Position numbers and translations under genes: made by a program
Source of the DNA: Planctomycetota bacterium
Lineage (GTDB): Bacteria; Planctomycetota; Phycisphaerae; WQYP01
NCBI GenBank assembly: GCA_021798635.1
Contig: JAJZGH010000003.1
Span: 1-46,173 of the forward strand
Direction of reading: 5' to 3'
DNA: 46,173 bases
Notes under the pieces: generated by a model
What the model was told of the DNA's origin: nothing
What the model saw: the letters and a program-made list of their open reading frames with translations, nothing else
The model's database searches: none
Shown here: one piece after another, positions 1-8,713 of the stretch
Position numbering within the stretch: position 1 is the first letter of the stretch
How the letters are laid out: each line of letters opens with the position of its first letter

Positions 1-164
1 TGGGCTGTTACCCGCTGACCGGAGCCATTGAATCCCAGGCGGATACTTTGCCCAAAATTATTGAAGAAATGCTGCTGTTCCGGCAGTCGGAACGTTCAGG
101 CCGGGCGATTGATCATGATGAGCAAGGCTCCATGGAACAGAAAAAACGCGAAGGATATTTTTAA
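1..164 (+). CDS. cysD: Sulfate adenylyltransferase subunit 2, C-terminal end (partial)
   Basis: Only the last 53 residues lie in the window. They are read in the third frame, from [17 protein letters not shown] to a TAA at 162-164. The ending [12 protein letters not shown] and the preceding [11 protein letters not shown] are the conserved CysD C-terminus. CysD is the ATP-pyrophosphatase-type catalytic subunit of ATP sulfurylase, which makes adenosine-5'-phosphosulfate (APS) and pyrophosphate from ATP and sulfate in the cytoplasm; CysN hydrolyses GTP to drive it. The gene is followed on the same strand by the cysN-cysC fusion after a 128-bp gap containing a small hairpin, so the two probably form one sulfate-assimilation operon. 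The missing N-terminus is a window-edge effect, not a truncation. Confidence 0.93.
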   Translation, partial: GCYPLTGAIESQADTLPKIIEEMLLFRQSERSGRAIDHDEQGSMEQKKREGYF

Positions 165-182
165 TGGCCTGCAATCGGTTGA

Positions 183-207
183 TACCGCCGCCGCAACGCG
201 GGCGGTA
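183..207 (+). other. Hairpin in the cysD-cysN spacer
   Basis: TACCGCC at 183-189 pairs perfectly with GGCGGTA at 201-207 around an 11-nt loop. No T-run follows, so it is not a typical intrinsic terminator. It could be a processing or attenuation site setting the CysD:CysNC ratio; that role is inference. Confidence 0.35.
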
Positions 208-292
208 CAACCCCGTGAACGCATGAACATAATACGTTACGATTATCCGCCTCATAATGGCATGAGAAACAAATAGCCAGGAGTTTATCCGC

Positions 293-2242
293 ATGACCGC
301 CATCGAATCCGCCTTGCATGAAGACATCAACACGTATCTGGAACGCAACCAGGCCAAGGAAATGTTGCGTTTCCTGACCTGCGGCAGCGTGGATGACGGC
401 AAAAGCACGCTGATTGGTCGATTGCTGCATGACACGAAAATGATTTATGAAGATCAACTTGCGGCGATACGCCGCGACAGCGTGCGCCACGGCACCACCG
501 GTGGAGACCTTGACTTAGCCTTGTTGACCGACGGGCTGAAAGCCGAGCGCGAGCAGGGCATTACCATTGACGTGGCGTACCGGTATTTCTCAACGGATAA
601 GCGCAAATTTATCATCGCCGATACGCCGGGCCATGAGCAATACACGCGCAATATGGCCACCGGCGCATCAACCTGCCAGTTGGCCATCATTCTGGTCGAT
701 GCGCGGCATGGAGTTGTAGCGCAAACCAAACGCCACAGTTTTATCTGCTCTTTGCTGGGAATTCAGCATGTTGTGGTGACCATCAACAAAATGGATCTCG
801 TGGACTGGTCGCAGGAGCGGTTTAACCAGATCAAGGCCCAGTACACCGAATTTGCCGCCAAGCTGGACATCAAAGATGTACACTTTATCCCCATCAGCGC
901 TTTAAAAGGGGACAACGTCGTAGAAGTCAGTGCGAATATGCCCTGGCATAAAAGCGGCCCCCTGCTGAATCATCTGGAAACGGTCCATATTGCGTCCGAT
1001 CGTAATATGCAGGATTTCCGATTCCCGGTTCAGATGGTGCTGCGACCCAACCTGGATTTCCGCGGTTTTGCCGGCACGATCGCCTCCGGCACAGTGCGGC
1101 AAGGGGATGAGATTATGGTGTTGCCGTCGGGGCGGAAAAGCACCATCCGATCCATTGTTACCCTGGATGGCAAACTTACCGAAGCCCATTGCCCGATGGC
1201 TGTTACGCTGACCCTGGAAGATGAAGTGGATATCAGTCGCGGCGATATGCTGGTGCACGCCCAGACGCCGCCGCAGTTCGGGCAGGATTTTCCGGCGCGG
1301 ATTGTGTGGCTAAGTGAAAAGCCCCTGGATTTAACCGCCGGCTATTTAATCAAACAGACCACCCGTACCACGCCCGGGGAAATCACGCTGCTTAATGGAA
1401 TTGATATTAATACCCTGGATGACAAACCTCTTGAGACGCTGCATCTCAATGAAGTTGGGCGATGCAGCATATCGGTAACCCAGCCGCTGGCTTTTGATGC
1501 GTATCGCCGCAATCGGGCGACGGGATCTTTTATTGTCATTGACCGTCAGAGCTTTAATACGGTTGGTTGCGGTATGATTCTGGAACGTGAACAGCCCAAA
1601 GCTGCCGTTGATCCCTGGGGCAGCACCGAAGCCCCGCGCAATCGCCCGCAAAGCCGTATTTCACCATTGCAGCGCCAGCAACGACTAAGCCAAAAACCCG
1701 CCACGCTTCTGCTTACCGGATTAACCGGTTCTGGGAAGGCCACGATTGCCTATGCTCTGGAGGAGAAACTTTTTGAGCTGGGGAAAATCGCCACGGTTTT
1801 GCACGGGCAGGACCTGCGGCGCGGCATGACCAATGACCTTGGATTTTCCGCTGATGATCGCTCGGAAAATCTCCGCCGTGCCGCGGAAGTCGCGCGCATA
1901 TTTAATGACAGTGGGCTGATCTGTATTTGCGCCATGCTGGCACCCCATGCCGCAGTGCGGGAAAAGGTCCGGAGACTTATTGGGGAAGGCCGATTTCTGG
2001 AAGTACATCTGTCGGCACCGCTGGAGGTGTGCAAGCAGCGTGATCAAAGCGGCATGTATAAGCTGGCCGAAGAAGGGCAGATTAAATCATTCCCCGGCGT
2101 CAGCGCCGCTTATGAAACGCCCAGCGCACCGGATCTTATTGTGCCCACCCACCAGTGGACCGTTGAGCAGAGCGTGGATGCCATTTTGAACCTGATGAAA
2201 AATAAAGGCCTGCTGACCGGTGACAGCGAGTGGGATATCTAG
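293..2242 (+). CDS. cysNC: Bifunctional sulfate adenylyltransferase subunit 1 / adenylylsulfate kinase (CysN-CysC fusion)
   Basis: 649 residues. The N-terminal half is an EF-Tu-like GTPase: P-loop GSVDDGKS at 31-38, then DTPGHEQ and NKMD, followed by beta-barrel domains to about residue 440. The C-terminal part from about 470 is an APS kinase domain (APS + ATP to PAPS). CysN couples GTP hydrolysis to APS formation by CysD, encoded just upstream. The start has AGGAG nine bases upstream. The kinase half is divergent: its P-loop is GLTGSGKAT (476-484), with Ala where Walker A has Ser/Thr; the usual DGDN motif is HGQD (504-507); and the usual Ser of the FISP-like motif is Ala550 in AMLAP. The GQ version is, from memory, shared by a planctomycete-type CysNC subgroup, so the domain may be active or regulatory. 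The family call is certain; kinase activity is not. Confidence 0.95.
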   Translation: MTAIESALHEDINTYLERNQAKEMLRFLTCGSVDDGKSTLIGRLLHDTKMIYEDQLAAIRRDSVRHGTTGGDLDLALLTDGLKAEREQGITIDVAYRYFSTDKRKFIIADTPGHEQYTRNMATGASTCQLAIILVDARHGVVAQTKRHSFICSLLGIQHVVVTINKMDLVDWSQERFNQIKAQYTEFAAKLDIKDVHFIPISALKGDNVVEVSANMPWHKSGPLLNHLETVHIASDRNMQDFRFPVQMVLRPNLDFRGFAGTIASGTVRQGDEIMVLPSGRKSTIRSIVTLDGKLTEAHCPMAVTLTLEDEVDISRGDMLVHAQTPPQFGQDFPARIVWLSEKPLDLTAGYLIKQTTRTTPGEITLLNGIDINTLDDKPLETLHLNEVGRCSISVTQPLAFDAYRRNRATGSFIVIDRQSFNTVGCGMILEREQPKAAVDPWGSTEAPRNRPQSRISPLQRQQRLSQKPATLLLTGLTGSGKATIAYALEEKLFELGKIATVLHGQDLRRGMTNDLGFSADDRSENLRRAAEVARIFNDSGLICICAMLAPHAAVREKVRRLIGEGRFLEVHLSAPLEVCKQRDQSGMYKLAEEGQIKSFPGVSAAYETPSAPDLIVPTHQWTVEQSVDAILNLMKNKGLLTGDSEWDI

Positions 2243-2554
2243 TCCTTAAACAAGCGAGAATTTTGGCGCGTTTTTCATCTTTATAATGTGCTGAACAGGT
2301 GCCCACCGCATCCGTCGGAGCGTGGTGCCTGCATCTGGTCGGGGGTCAATGTTGTGCTTGCTTTTCGGGGTGTCTCCCGGGGTTGGGCTAGCGCGGCGGG
2401 ATACTTGTGGGGTGCTCGCCACCACCGGCAAAGCCAGCGGCTATGTGAAGTTTCCCCCCACGGTTGCATGACCCGGAAATATTGCCACGCCCGCCCGCGT
2501 GTCGCCATTTTCACCCCATGGACATTACGCTCTGCGGCCAGCATAATCTGTGCT
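2243..2554 (+). other. Spacer between cysNC and ppx
   Basis: No gene is supported here. The spacer holds an isolated perfect TATAAT at 2282-2287 without a good -35, one copy of the CCGGAAATATTGCCACG repeat family (2473-2489), and the ppx promoter. An open frame runs through from 2288, but its translation (rich in Trp, Cys and Arg) does not look like protein. Confidence 0.5.
2519..2547 (+). promoter_or_regulatory. Promoter of ppx (leaderless type)
   Basis: TGGACA at 2519-2524 (5/6 to the -35 consensus), a 17-bp spacer and CATAAT at 2542-2547 (5/6 to the -10). The ATG at 2555 follows seven bases after the -10, so transcription should begin at or next to the start codon. No Shine-Dalgarno sequence precedes it. 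Confidence 0.6.
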
Positions 2555-4264
2555 ATGAAAAGTTCGCACACGACCAGAACGGGCGGTTCCTCGATAAAAA
2601 GAGTGTCAGGCACTGTTTCGCTCCCCCGGCCCAAGGCCAGTGTGCGAATCGTCGGCGGTAAAACTCCTCGCCCCCGTACACCGCCCAATACCCCGCCCAG
2701 TACACCACACGGGCTGCGAATTGCGGCTATCGATATCGGCACCAACAGCTTGCACATGGTAATTGTGGAAGTCACAGAGACCATGGGCTTTAAGGTGTTA
2801 AGTTCGGAAAAGGAATTAACGCAACTGGGGAGAGAATCGCTGGTTCGCCATATTCTGCCAAGGCCCGCCATGAATCACACTCTGGGCGTATTGAGCCGAT
2901 ATATGCGCGTGGCGCAAAGCCTGGAGTGCGATCGCGTTCTGGCGTTCGCAACCAGTGCCGTGCGGGAAAGCGTCAATGGCGGCGATTTTGTCCTGATGGC
3001 CAAAACCCAACTGGGGCTGGATATCCGGGTGATCAGCAGTCAGGAGGAGGCGCGTCTGATTTACCTGGCGGTCCGGCAGGCGGTGGGCATGGAAGAAGGA
3101 CCGGCTCTGATTATTGATATCGGCGGTGGGTCGGCGGAATTAATTGTTGGGACTTCAGATAAGGCGTTGCTGCTGGAAAGCCGCAAGCTTGGTGCCAGTC
3201 GGCTTACGCAGCAGTTTATTGAACATGATCCACCGAATAAAACTGAACTGCGGGATCTGCATAAGCATATCCACCGCACCCTTAAGGGCCTGATCTCCCG
3301 CATTCGATCTTTGCATGCGACGAAATTTATCGGCACATCAGGAACCTTGGAAAATCTTGCCGCCATGTGCGTCGGGCAGCATAATCAGGAAGTGGCGCGG
3401 CACCGCGTGAACAGCGAAATGCGGTATGAAGATTTTGATATTATTTGCCGTCGGCTTATACGCTCCACGCTGAAGGATCGCCTGAAAATGCCGGGGCTGG
3501 ATCCGGGCCGGGCGGGGCAGATCATTTCCGGGGCCGTGCTGGTCAATTATCTCTTTGAACAACTGGATATTCCGGTGATTGAAATATCCGACCGCGCCAT
3601 GCGGGAAGGCATGATCATTGACTACATGCAAACCCACTGGCCCAAGGTGCGGCTATCTGTGGAAATTACCGAGCCGCGCCGCCGCAGCGTTATCGAGCTT
3701 GGCCGCCGGTGCAATTATGATGAACCTCATCATGGGCAGGTGGCAAAACTGGCGTTGAGTATTTTTGATCAGACCAGGCGGCTGCACCATCTGGATAACA
3801 GCGCGCGGGAATCATTAGAATATGCGGCCATGCTGCATGATATCGGCTGGCATATCGGTCATAGCGGACATCATAAGCACAGCTATTACCTGATCAAAAA
3901 CGGAGATTTGGAAGGCTTTTCACCGGTCGAACTGGAAATAATCGGCAATGTGGCGCGGTACCATCGGCGGAGCATGCCCAAAAAAAGCCACGGGCCGTAT
4001 ATGTCGCTTACGCCGCCGGAACGGATCGTGGTCGATAAACTGGCAGCAATTTTGCGCGTAGCGGATGGCATGGATCGCGGGCACTATAAAAATGTTCATG
4101 CCGTACGCGTGGCGGTGCGCAATCGTAAAGCGTTTTTCGCCTTGACCAGTCACGCCGATTGTGAACTGGAACTCTGGGCCGCACGGCACAAAGCCGATAT
4201 GTTTGAAAAAGTATTCAACGTGAAAGTAGAACTCTCCGCCCGGCAGAAGAAGCCCCCGTCCTGA
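2555..4264 (+). CDS. Ppx/GppA-family phosphatase with C-terminal HD domain
   Basis: 569 residues from the ATG chosen here. The actin-like Ppx/GppA fold shows IDIGTNS at 59-65, DIGGGSAELIVG from 188 and GTSGTLENLA. A C-terminal HD-type domain follows, with LHDIGWHIGHSGHHKHS from about 427, the layout of exopolyphosphatases that remove terminal phosphate from polyphosphate or hydrolyse pppGpp. Which substrate is used cannot be told from sequence, so no symbol is given. The frame is open upstream to 2288, but the residues there are not protein-like; the start at 2555 is favoured because a good promoter lies directly before it. The first 50 residues are then a Pro/Thr-rich tail encoded partly by repeat-like DNA (AGTGTCAGGCACT near 2602). 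GTG 2642 is an alternative start. Confidence 0.87.
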   Translation: MKSSHTTRTGGSSIKRVSGTVSLPRPKASVRIVGGKTPRPRTPPNTPPSTPHGLRIAAIDIGTNSLHMVIVEVTETMGFKVLSSEKELTQLGRESLVRHILPRPAMNHTLGVLSRYMRVAQSLECDRVLAFATSAVRESVNGGDFVLMAKTQLGLDIRVISSQEEARLIYLAVRQAVGMEEGPALIIDIGGGSAELIVGTSDKALLLESRKLGASRLTQQFIEHDPPNKTELRDLHKHIHRTLKGLISRIRSLHATKFIGTSGTLENLAAMCVGQHNQEVARHRVNSEMRYEDFDIICRRLIRSTLKDRLKMPGLDPGRAGQIISGAVLVNYLFEQLDIPVIEISDRAMREGMIIDYMQTHWPKVRLSVEITEPRRRSVIELGRRCNYDEPHHGQVAKLALSIFDQTRRLHHLDNSARESLEYAAMLHDIGWHIGHSGHHKHSYYLIKNGDLEGFSPVELEIIGNVARYHRRSMPKKSHGPYMSLTPPERIVVDKLAAILRVADGMDRGHYKNVHAVRVAVRNRKAFFALTSHADCELELWAARHKADMFEKVFNVKVELSARQKKPPS

Positions 4265-4271
4265 TTCGTTC

Positions 4272-4313
4272 TTCTAACTCCTAACTCCTAACGCCTAAAT
4301 TCTAGTTTCTAAC
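4272..4313 (+). repeat. Heptamer tandem array, six units
   Basis: Six uninterrupted 7-bp units with consensus TYCTAAC, variants GCCTAAA and TTCTAGT. It starts eight bases after the ppx stop codon. The same unit recurs at 23360-23387. Arrays of this kind resemble the short tandem heptamers described in cyanobacterial genomes. Confidence 0.8.
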
Positions 4314-4343
4314 TGCGCGGTAGGCATTGGCGATTTTTCCGCG

Positions 4344-4349
4344 TATAAT
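4344..4349 (+). promoter_or_regulatory. Perfect -10-like TATAAT upstream of the inverted repeat
   Basis: TATAAT with TTGGCG 11 bp upstream, too close for a standard sigma-70 promoter. The isolated TATAAT at 2282 also has TTGGCG and a T-tract before it. It may mark the start of a structured transcript through the inverted repeat and protease remnant. Confidence 0.3.
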
Positions 4350-4356
4350 AGGAAGT

Positions 4357-4431
4357 CCTGTCCGAGTAATCGACGCTTTGCGACGGCGCGATTTTTGGCA
4401 CCTGCCAAGGAGCGGCGATTACTTGGACAGG
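4357..4431. repeat. Long inverted repeat with CCTGTCCGAGTAATCG arms
   Basis: CCTGTCCGAGTAATCG at 4357-4372 is the reverse complement, with one mismatch, of CGATTACTTGGACAGG at 4416-4431; 43 bp separate the arms. A 14-bp piece of the same arm recurs at 46051-46064 at the far end of the window. This suggests a small dispersed element (MITE-like or REP-like) rather than a local terminator; no T-run follows. Confidence 0.6.
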
Positions 4432-4462
4432 CTCGTAGGATTGTATTGGAAACGACGGGTGT

Positions 4463-4712
4463 ATGCACCGGCTAAGTAGACATTCTCCAGCGATTACCGC
4501 CATTTCATGCCTCATGGCGATGGTTTGGATGCCCGCTGCGCAGGGTATTCATGCCGCCCAGGCACCGGAAACGGTTAGAGCGGTTACCTGGATTGGTCGG
4601 TTGCTGGCGATTCCGGCGGCCCCGTTTCATGCGTCAGCAAAACGGCGCGGGGCAGGTGCAACTGGCAATTCTGCAAACCGGCACTCTAATCGACTCCTAC
4701 CGCACACACTAA
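4463..4712 (+). pseudogene. Decayed secreted trypsin-like serine protease (S1 family) remnant
   Basis: Three frames each carry a piece of one protein. From the ATG at 4463 comes a plausible signal peptide (about 34 residues, ending near HAAQA). A second frame holds SGYLDWSVAGDSGGPV, with the S1-protease active-site Ser motif GDSGGP at 4606-4623, but with an in-frame TAG at 4576. A third frame then continues with FMRQQNGAG and QVQLAILQTGTLIDSYR to a TAA at 4710-4712. Joined at about 4622-4627, GDSGGPVF plus a hydrophobic strand matches the C-terminal end of trypsin-like proteases. Most of the catalytic domain, including the His and Asp motifs, is missing. The 147-codon open frame running on to 4906 is an accident of decay. 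The GDSGGP reading is clear; the history is inference. Confidence 0.5.
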
Positions 4713-4986
4713 ATTTGTGGGCGGTGGCCAGCATTCATGTGCTTTATGCGTGGCAGCATGGTTGCCCGGCCAGGACAATCAAAACAGGCGTCAAACTTCC
4801 CAGTCTTTGTACTATTGAGTCCTTGTCAGCGGCTTACGCACCGCGTTCGCCGCACGTTGGCTTTCTGCGCGTGCTCGCCGCTCGCCCTCCGCCCTGCATC
4901 CTCTGATTCCCTGAGCAAAACATCCGTTATTTTTATCGGCAAATTCGGGCAGATATTGTCCCTGTCAGCATTATAAAGAGGGCCTT
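4713..4986 (+). other. Spacer before secA
   Basis: No gene or strong promoter is seen. TATAAA at about 4971 sits too close to the secA ribosome binding site AAAGAGGG to be its promoter with confidence. Confidence 0.4.
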
Positions 4987-7900
4987 ATGGTCACAGAGTT
5001 TCTCAATAAATCCATGACGAAAATTTTCGGATCCCGCAACGGCCGCCTCATTAAATCTTACCGCCAGCGGGTCACAGCAATTAACGCATTCGAACCGGCC
5101 ATGCGGGTGCTCACCGATGCACAAATGCGGGCCAAGGCGGATGAATTACGCAAGCGCATGGCGGACGGCGAAGCCGATTTGGCCCTGTTGCCGGAAGCGT
5201 TTGCCCTGATGCGGGAATCCATGGATCGCAACATTGGGCTGCGCAATGCCTTCAACCCGGCGTATCCCTTTGATGCCGGCAAGCTTTCCCCGGAAGCGCA
5301 GGGGCAGTACCAGCAAATTAAGGCCAAATGCGTCGGGGAGCATGATTGGCGATTTGTGGAAATTCCCCCGGAACTTTATGAGGCCATCCGCGCCTGCGTC
5401 CCGGACGCCCGCCCCCCCTACCGCGCGCGGCCGTTTGACGTGCAGTTAATCGGCGGAATGGTTTTGTATGATGGAAAAATCGCGGAAATGGCCACCGGCG
5501 AAGGTAAAACTTTCGTGGCACCGCTGTCTTGTTTCCTCATGGGACTTTCCGGCAAGCATTGCCATGTTGTAACGGTCAATGATTATCTGGTACGCCGTGA
5601 TGCGGCGTGGGTGGCGCCGGCGTTTTACGCGCTGGGCATGTCGGTGGGATTTGTGCAATCTCACATGGACAATGAACCGCGGCAAAAAGCGTATCAGTGC
5701 ACCGTGACCTACGGCACCAACAGTGAATTCGGCTTTGACTATCTGCGCGATAACATGAAGCAATCACTGGCGGAACAGGTGCAGGGACCGCTGGATTTTG
5801 CCATTGTTGATGAAGTGGATAGCGTGCTGATTGATGAAGCCCGCACGCCTCTGATTATCAGCGGCCCGGCGCATGATGATTCTCCGCGCTATCGGCAGGC
5901 CGATGAAGTGACGCGCAAACTGATGGCCGCTCAAAAGCCCTGGGACATCGCCAACGCCCGCGTTGAATCGCTTAAGCGGAAGATCAAAGGTTCCGAGGGT
6001 GATATGAAATTGGCGCGCGGCGATTCCGGAAAACTTTCCGCCCTTCAAACCTCCATCGCCGAAGCCCAGAAAGAACTGGAAATTGCCGAAGCTGATCTGG
6101 CCAAACAAATGCAGCTCTATGAAGTGGAACTGGACCGCAAAACCGCCCATTTAACCCATGAGGGTATTCGCAAGGCGCAGGAATTTGCAGGCGTCGGATC
6201 ATTTTATGTCGGCGGCAACATGGATTGGCCGCACCTGCTGGAGCAGTCCTTGCGTGCCCATGTCGTCTATGAAATTGACAAAGACTACGTGGTGCAAAAA
6301 GGTGAAGTGATTATCGTCGATGAATCCACGGGCCGCCTGATGGTGGGCCGGCAATGGAGCGACGGCCTGCATCAGGCGGTGGAAGCCAAGGAACGCGTTA
6401 CGGTAAAGCCCGAAACGCAGACCATGGCCACCATCACCCTGCAGAACTTCTTCAAACTGTACAAACGCATCGCCGGCATGACCGGCACAGCCATGACCGA
6501 ATCCGAAGAATTCGGAAAAATATACACCCTTGAAGTGGTAACTATTCCCACCAATCGTCCCCTGACGCGGCAGGATTTTGAAGATCTCATTTTCATGAAT
6601 GAAAACGCCAAATGGGCCGCGATTGTCGAACAGATCAAGGAAGCCACCGAACGCGGACAACCCGTACTGGTGGGCACCACCAGCGTTGAAAAATCCGAAC
6701 GGCTTTCACATATTCTCACGCAGCAGCATGGAATCGAACACGAAGTTCTCAACGCGAAGAATCATGAACGGGAAGCGGAAATTATCGCCAAAGCCGGAAC
6801 CCAGCAGGCCGGCAAGCTCAACCAGACCGTGGGGCGCGTGACCATTGCTACGAATATGGCGGGCCGCGGTACGGATATTTCTCTGGGTTCAGGCGTGCTG
6901 GAAGCAGGCGGATTATTTGTCCTGGGCACCGAACGTCATGAATCGCGCCGCATTGATAATCAGTTACGCGGGCGCTCCGGACGCCAGGGCGATCCGGGCA
7001 TGTCACGGTTTTTTCTAAGCCTTGAAGATGAACTCATGCGGCTCTTTGCCGGCGATTTTATGCTCAAGGCCCTTCAGAGTCTGGGCATGAAAGAAGATGA
7101 AGCCATTGAACATGGCATGGTCTCCAAGGCCGTGGCCCGGGCACAGAAGAAGGTGGAGGAACGCAACTTCGGCATCCGGAAAAACCTGCTGGAATATGAT
7201 GAAGTTCGTAATTATCAACGCAATTTCTTTTACACGTCCCGTCAGGCCATTCTGGAGGGGCGCAACCTGCAGGTAATTATTTTCGATACAATCGGCGACT
7301 CCGTACGCGATGCGGTGGGACATTATCTGGATAAAGATTATGTGGCGACATGCGTGGCCGAATGGGTCCGTCTGACGTTTAACACGGTTATTGATCCACA
7401 GGATTTGCGGGATACGGAACTCCCTGTGCTGGAAATGACCATTAAAGACAAAGCCCGGGAAGATGCCCGCAGTAACATTCACAGCGCTATCTCGGAATTC
7501 ATGGATCCCGACGCGCAGAGCGAAGATTATGATTATGCCGGCATGTCCTCCTGGGCGATGAGTCAGTTCAAAGTTCAGATCAGTCAGACGCAATTAAAGA
7601 CCATGCAGCGCGATGATATTATCGACACGCTGGTGGAAAAGGCACTGGATCTTATTGACCATAAGGATGTCGGCCCCCTGGCCAAATATCTGGTGAAGGG
7701 ATATCCGCAGCAACAATTAGCGCAGTGGTCCAATGATAAATTTGACTTCACGATTCCCGTGGCGGATCTGACGGGAAAAACTCAGGATCAGGCGGTGGAA
7801 TTAATTCTTAACAACGCCCGGCAGGCCTATCAGCAGCGGGAAATCAGTTACCCGGTGGATTATGCCCTGGAAGCGACGAGCGGTGCCGGCGGCGTCGAAA

Positions 7901-8697
7901 ATGTTTACGCCTCGGAGCAGTTGGCGGTATGGGTAAAGGCCAAATTCGGAACGCCCATTTCCGGTGATGAAATCCGATCTCTGTCACTGGATAAATTGCG
8001 GCAACGGCTCATTGATATTTCGCGACAGGCCCATGAATCCATCGACCAGCAGATAAATGAGGCGGTAACCAAACTTCAGGAATCCCGCATGTTGGCCGCC
8101 TGGGTGTCAGACCGGTTTGTCACGCAGGCCTCAGCCGATGAATTTGACGGTGAACCGCCGGAGGAACGCCGCGAGCGCATCGCCGAGTTAGCCCATGCGT
8201 TTCTGCGCCGGGAACTCACCGAGTTGGAACGCACCGTGCTTTTACAAATTTATGATGTCACCTGGAAGGATCACCTTTACGCCATGGATCAACTGCGTGA
8301 CACCATCGGCTTACGCGGTATTGCACAACGCGACCCGGTGATTGAATATAAGCGGGAAGGCTCGCGGTTGTTTGAAGAATTTCTGAAAAATCTGCGCGAA
8401 AAAGTCACGGATGTCATTTTCCGCATGAGAATCGCCAGCGCCGGTGATATGCGCAATGTGTATGAAGGCCAGGAAGAACTCTTCGACGCCAATGAATCTT
8501 ATGGCGTTGCCGAAAGCGCCGCCGCCCGCGAACTGCAGGCACCCCCGGAGGAAACTTTAACCCCCGAGGCGGACGTTGATGATCAGGAACCCGCGTTTGA
8601 TCCCATTGTCAACGCCGGACCGAAAGTCGGCCGCAATGATCCCTGCCCCTGCGGCAGTGGAAAGAAATATAAACACTGTTGCGGACGCACCGCCTGA
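4987..8697 (+). CDS. secA: Preprotein translocase ATPase SecA, enlarged form
   Basis: 1236 residues against about 900 in E. coli. SecA is the ATP-driven motor that pushes unfolded preproteins through SecYEG. Visible parts: Walker A ATGEGKT (169-175), DEVD (275-278) followed by DEARTPLIISG, the motor motif NMAGRGTDI, RGRSGRQGDPG, and a C-terminal zinc-binding CPCGSGKKYKHCC (about 1220-1232). Two expansions explain the size: a predicted coiled coil of about 75 residues between about 320 and 400, where E. coli SecA has a short linker, and a three-fold repeat of a helical module at about 908-953, 977-1022 and 1034-1080, each beginning LAxW and a KF/RF pair. AAAGAGGG sits five bases before ATG. 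der follows after 16 bp, so they are probably cotranscribed. Confidence 0.97.
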   Translation: MVTEFLNKSMTKIFGSRNGRLIKSYRQRVTAINAFEPAMRVLTDAQMRAKADELRKRMADGEADLALLPEAFALMRESMDRNIGLRNAFNPAYPFDAGKLSPEAQGQYQQIKAKCVGEHDWRFVEIPPELYEAIRACVPDARPPYRARPFDVQLIGGMVLYDGKIAEMATGEGKTFVAPLSCFLMGLSGKHCHVVTVNDYLVRRDAAWVAPAFYALGMSVGFVQSHMDNEPRQKAYQCTVTYGTNSEFGFDYLRDNMKQSLAEQVQGPLDFAIVDEVDSVLIDEARTPLIISGPAHDDSPRYRQADEVTRKLMAAQKPWDIANARVESLKRKIKGSEGDMKLARGDSGKLSALQTSIAEAQKELEIAEADLAKQMQLYEVELDRKTAHLTHEGIRKAQEFAGVGSFYVGGNMDWPHLLEQSLRAHVVYEIDKDYVVQKGEVIIVDESTGRLMVGRQWSDGLHQAVEAKERVTVKPETQTMATITLQNFFKLYKRIAGMTGTAMTESEEFGKIYTLEVVTIPTNRPLTRQDFEDLIFMNENAKWAAIVEQIKEATERGQPVLVGTTSVEKSERLSHILTQQHGIEHEVLNAKNHEREAEIIAKAGTQQAGKLNQTVGRVTIATNMAGRGTDISLGSGVLEAGGLFVLGTERHESRRIDNQLRGRSGRQGDPGMSRFFLSLEDELMRLFAGDFMLKALQSLGMKEDEAIEHGMVSKAVARAQKKVEERNFGIRKNLLEYDEVRNYQRNFFYTSRQAILEGRNLQVIIFDTIGDSVRDAVGHYLDKDYVATCVAEWVRLTFNTVIDPQDLRDTELPVLEMTIKDKAREDARSNIHSAISEFMDPDAQSEDYDYAGMSSWAMSQFKVQISQTQLKTMQRDDIIDTLVEKALDLIDHKDVGPLAKYLVKGYPQQQLAQWSNDKFDFTIPVADLTGKTQDQAVELILNNARQAYQQREISYPVDYALEATSGAGGVENVYASEQLAVWVKAKFGTPISGDEIRSLSLDKLRQRLIDISRQAHESIDQQINEAVTKLQESRMLAAWVSDRFVTQASADEFDGEPPEERRERIAELAHAFLRRELTELERTVLLQIYDVTWKDHLYAMDQLRDTIGLRGIAQRDPVIEYKREGSRLFEEFLKNLREKVTDVIFRMRIASAGDMRNVYEGQEELFDANESYGVAESAAARELQAPPEETLTPEADVDDQEPAFDPIVNAGPKVGRNDPCPCGSGKKYKHCCGRTA

Positions 8698-8713
8698 TAC
8701 CGAAGGAACTTGT

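Noticed and set aside
2288..2554. N-terminal extension of Ppx to 2288
   Set aside because: The encoded residues are not protein-like, the segment contains a repeat-family copy, and a good promoter lies at 2519-2547 inside it.
4463..4906. 147-codon open frame as an intact secreted protein
   Set aside because: After a signal-like start the rest is low-quality (Arg, Pro, Cys, His scattered), while protease motifs sit in the other two frames; a decayed gene explains it better.
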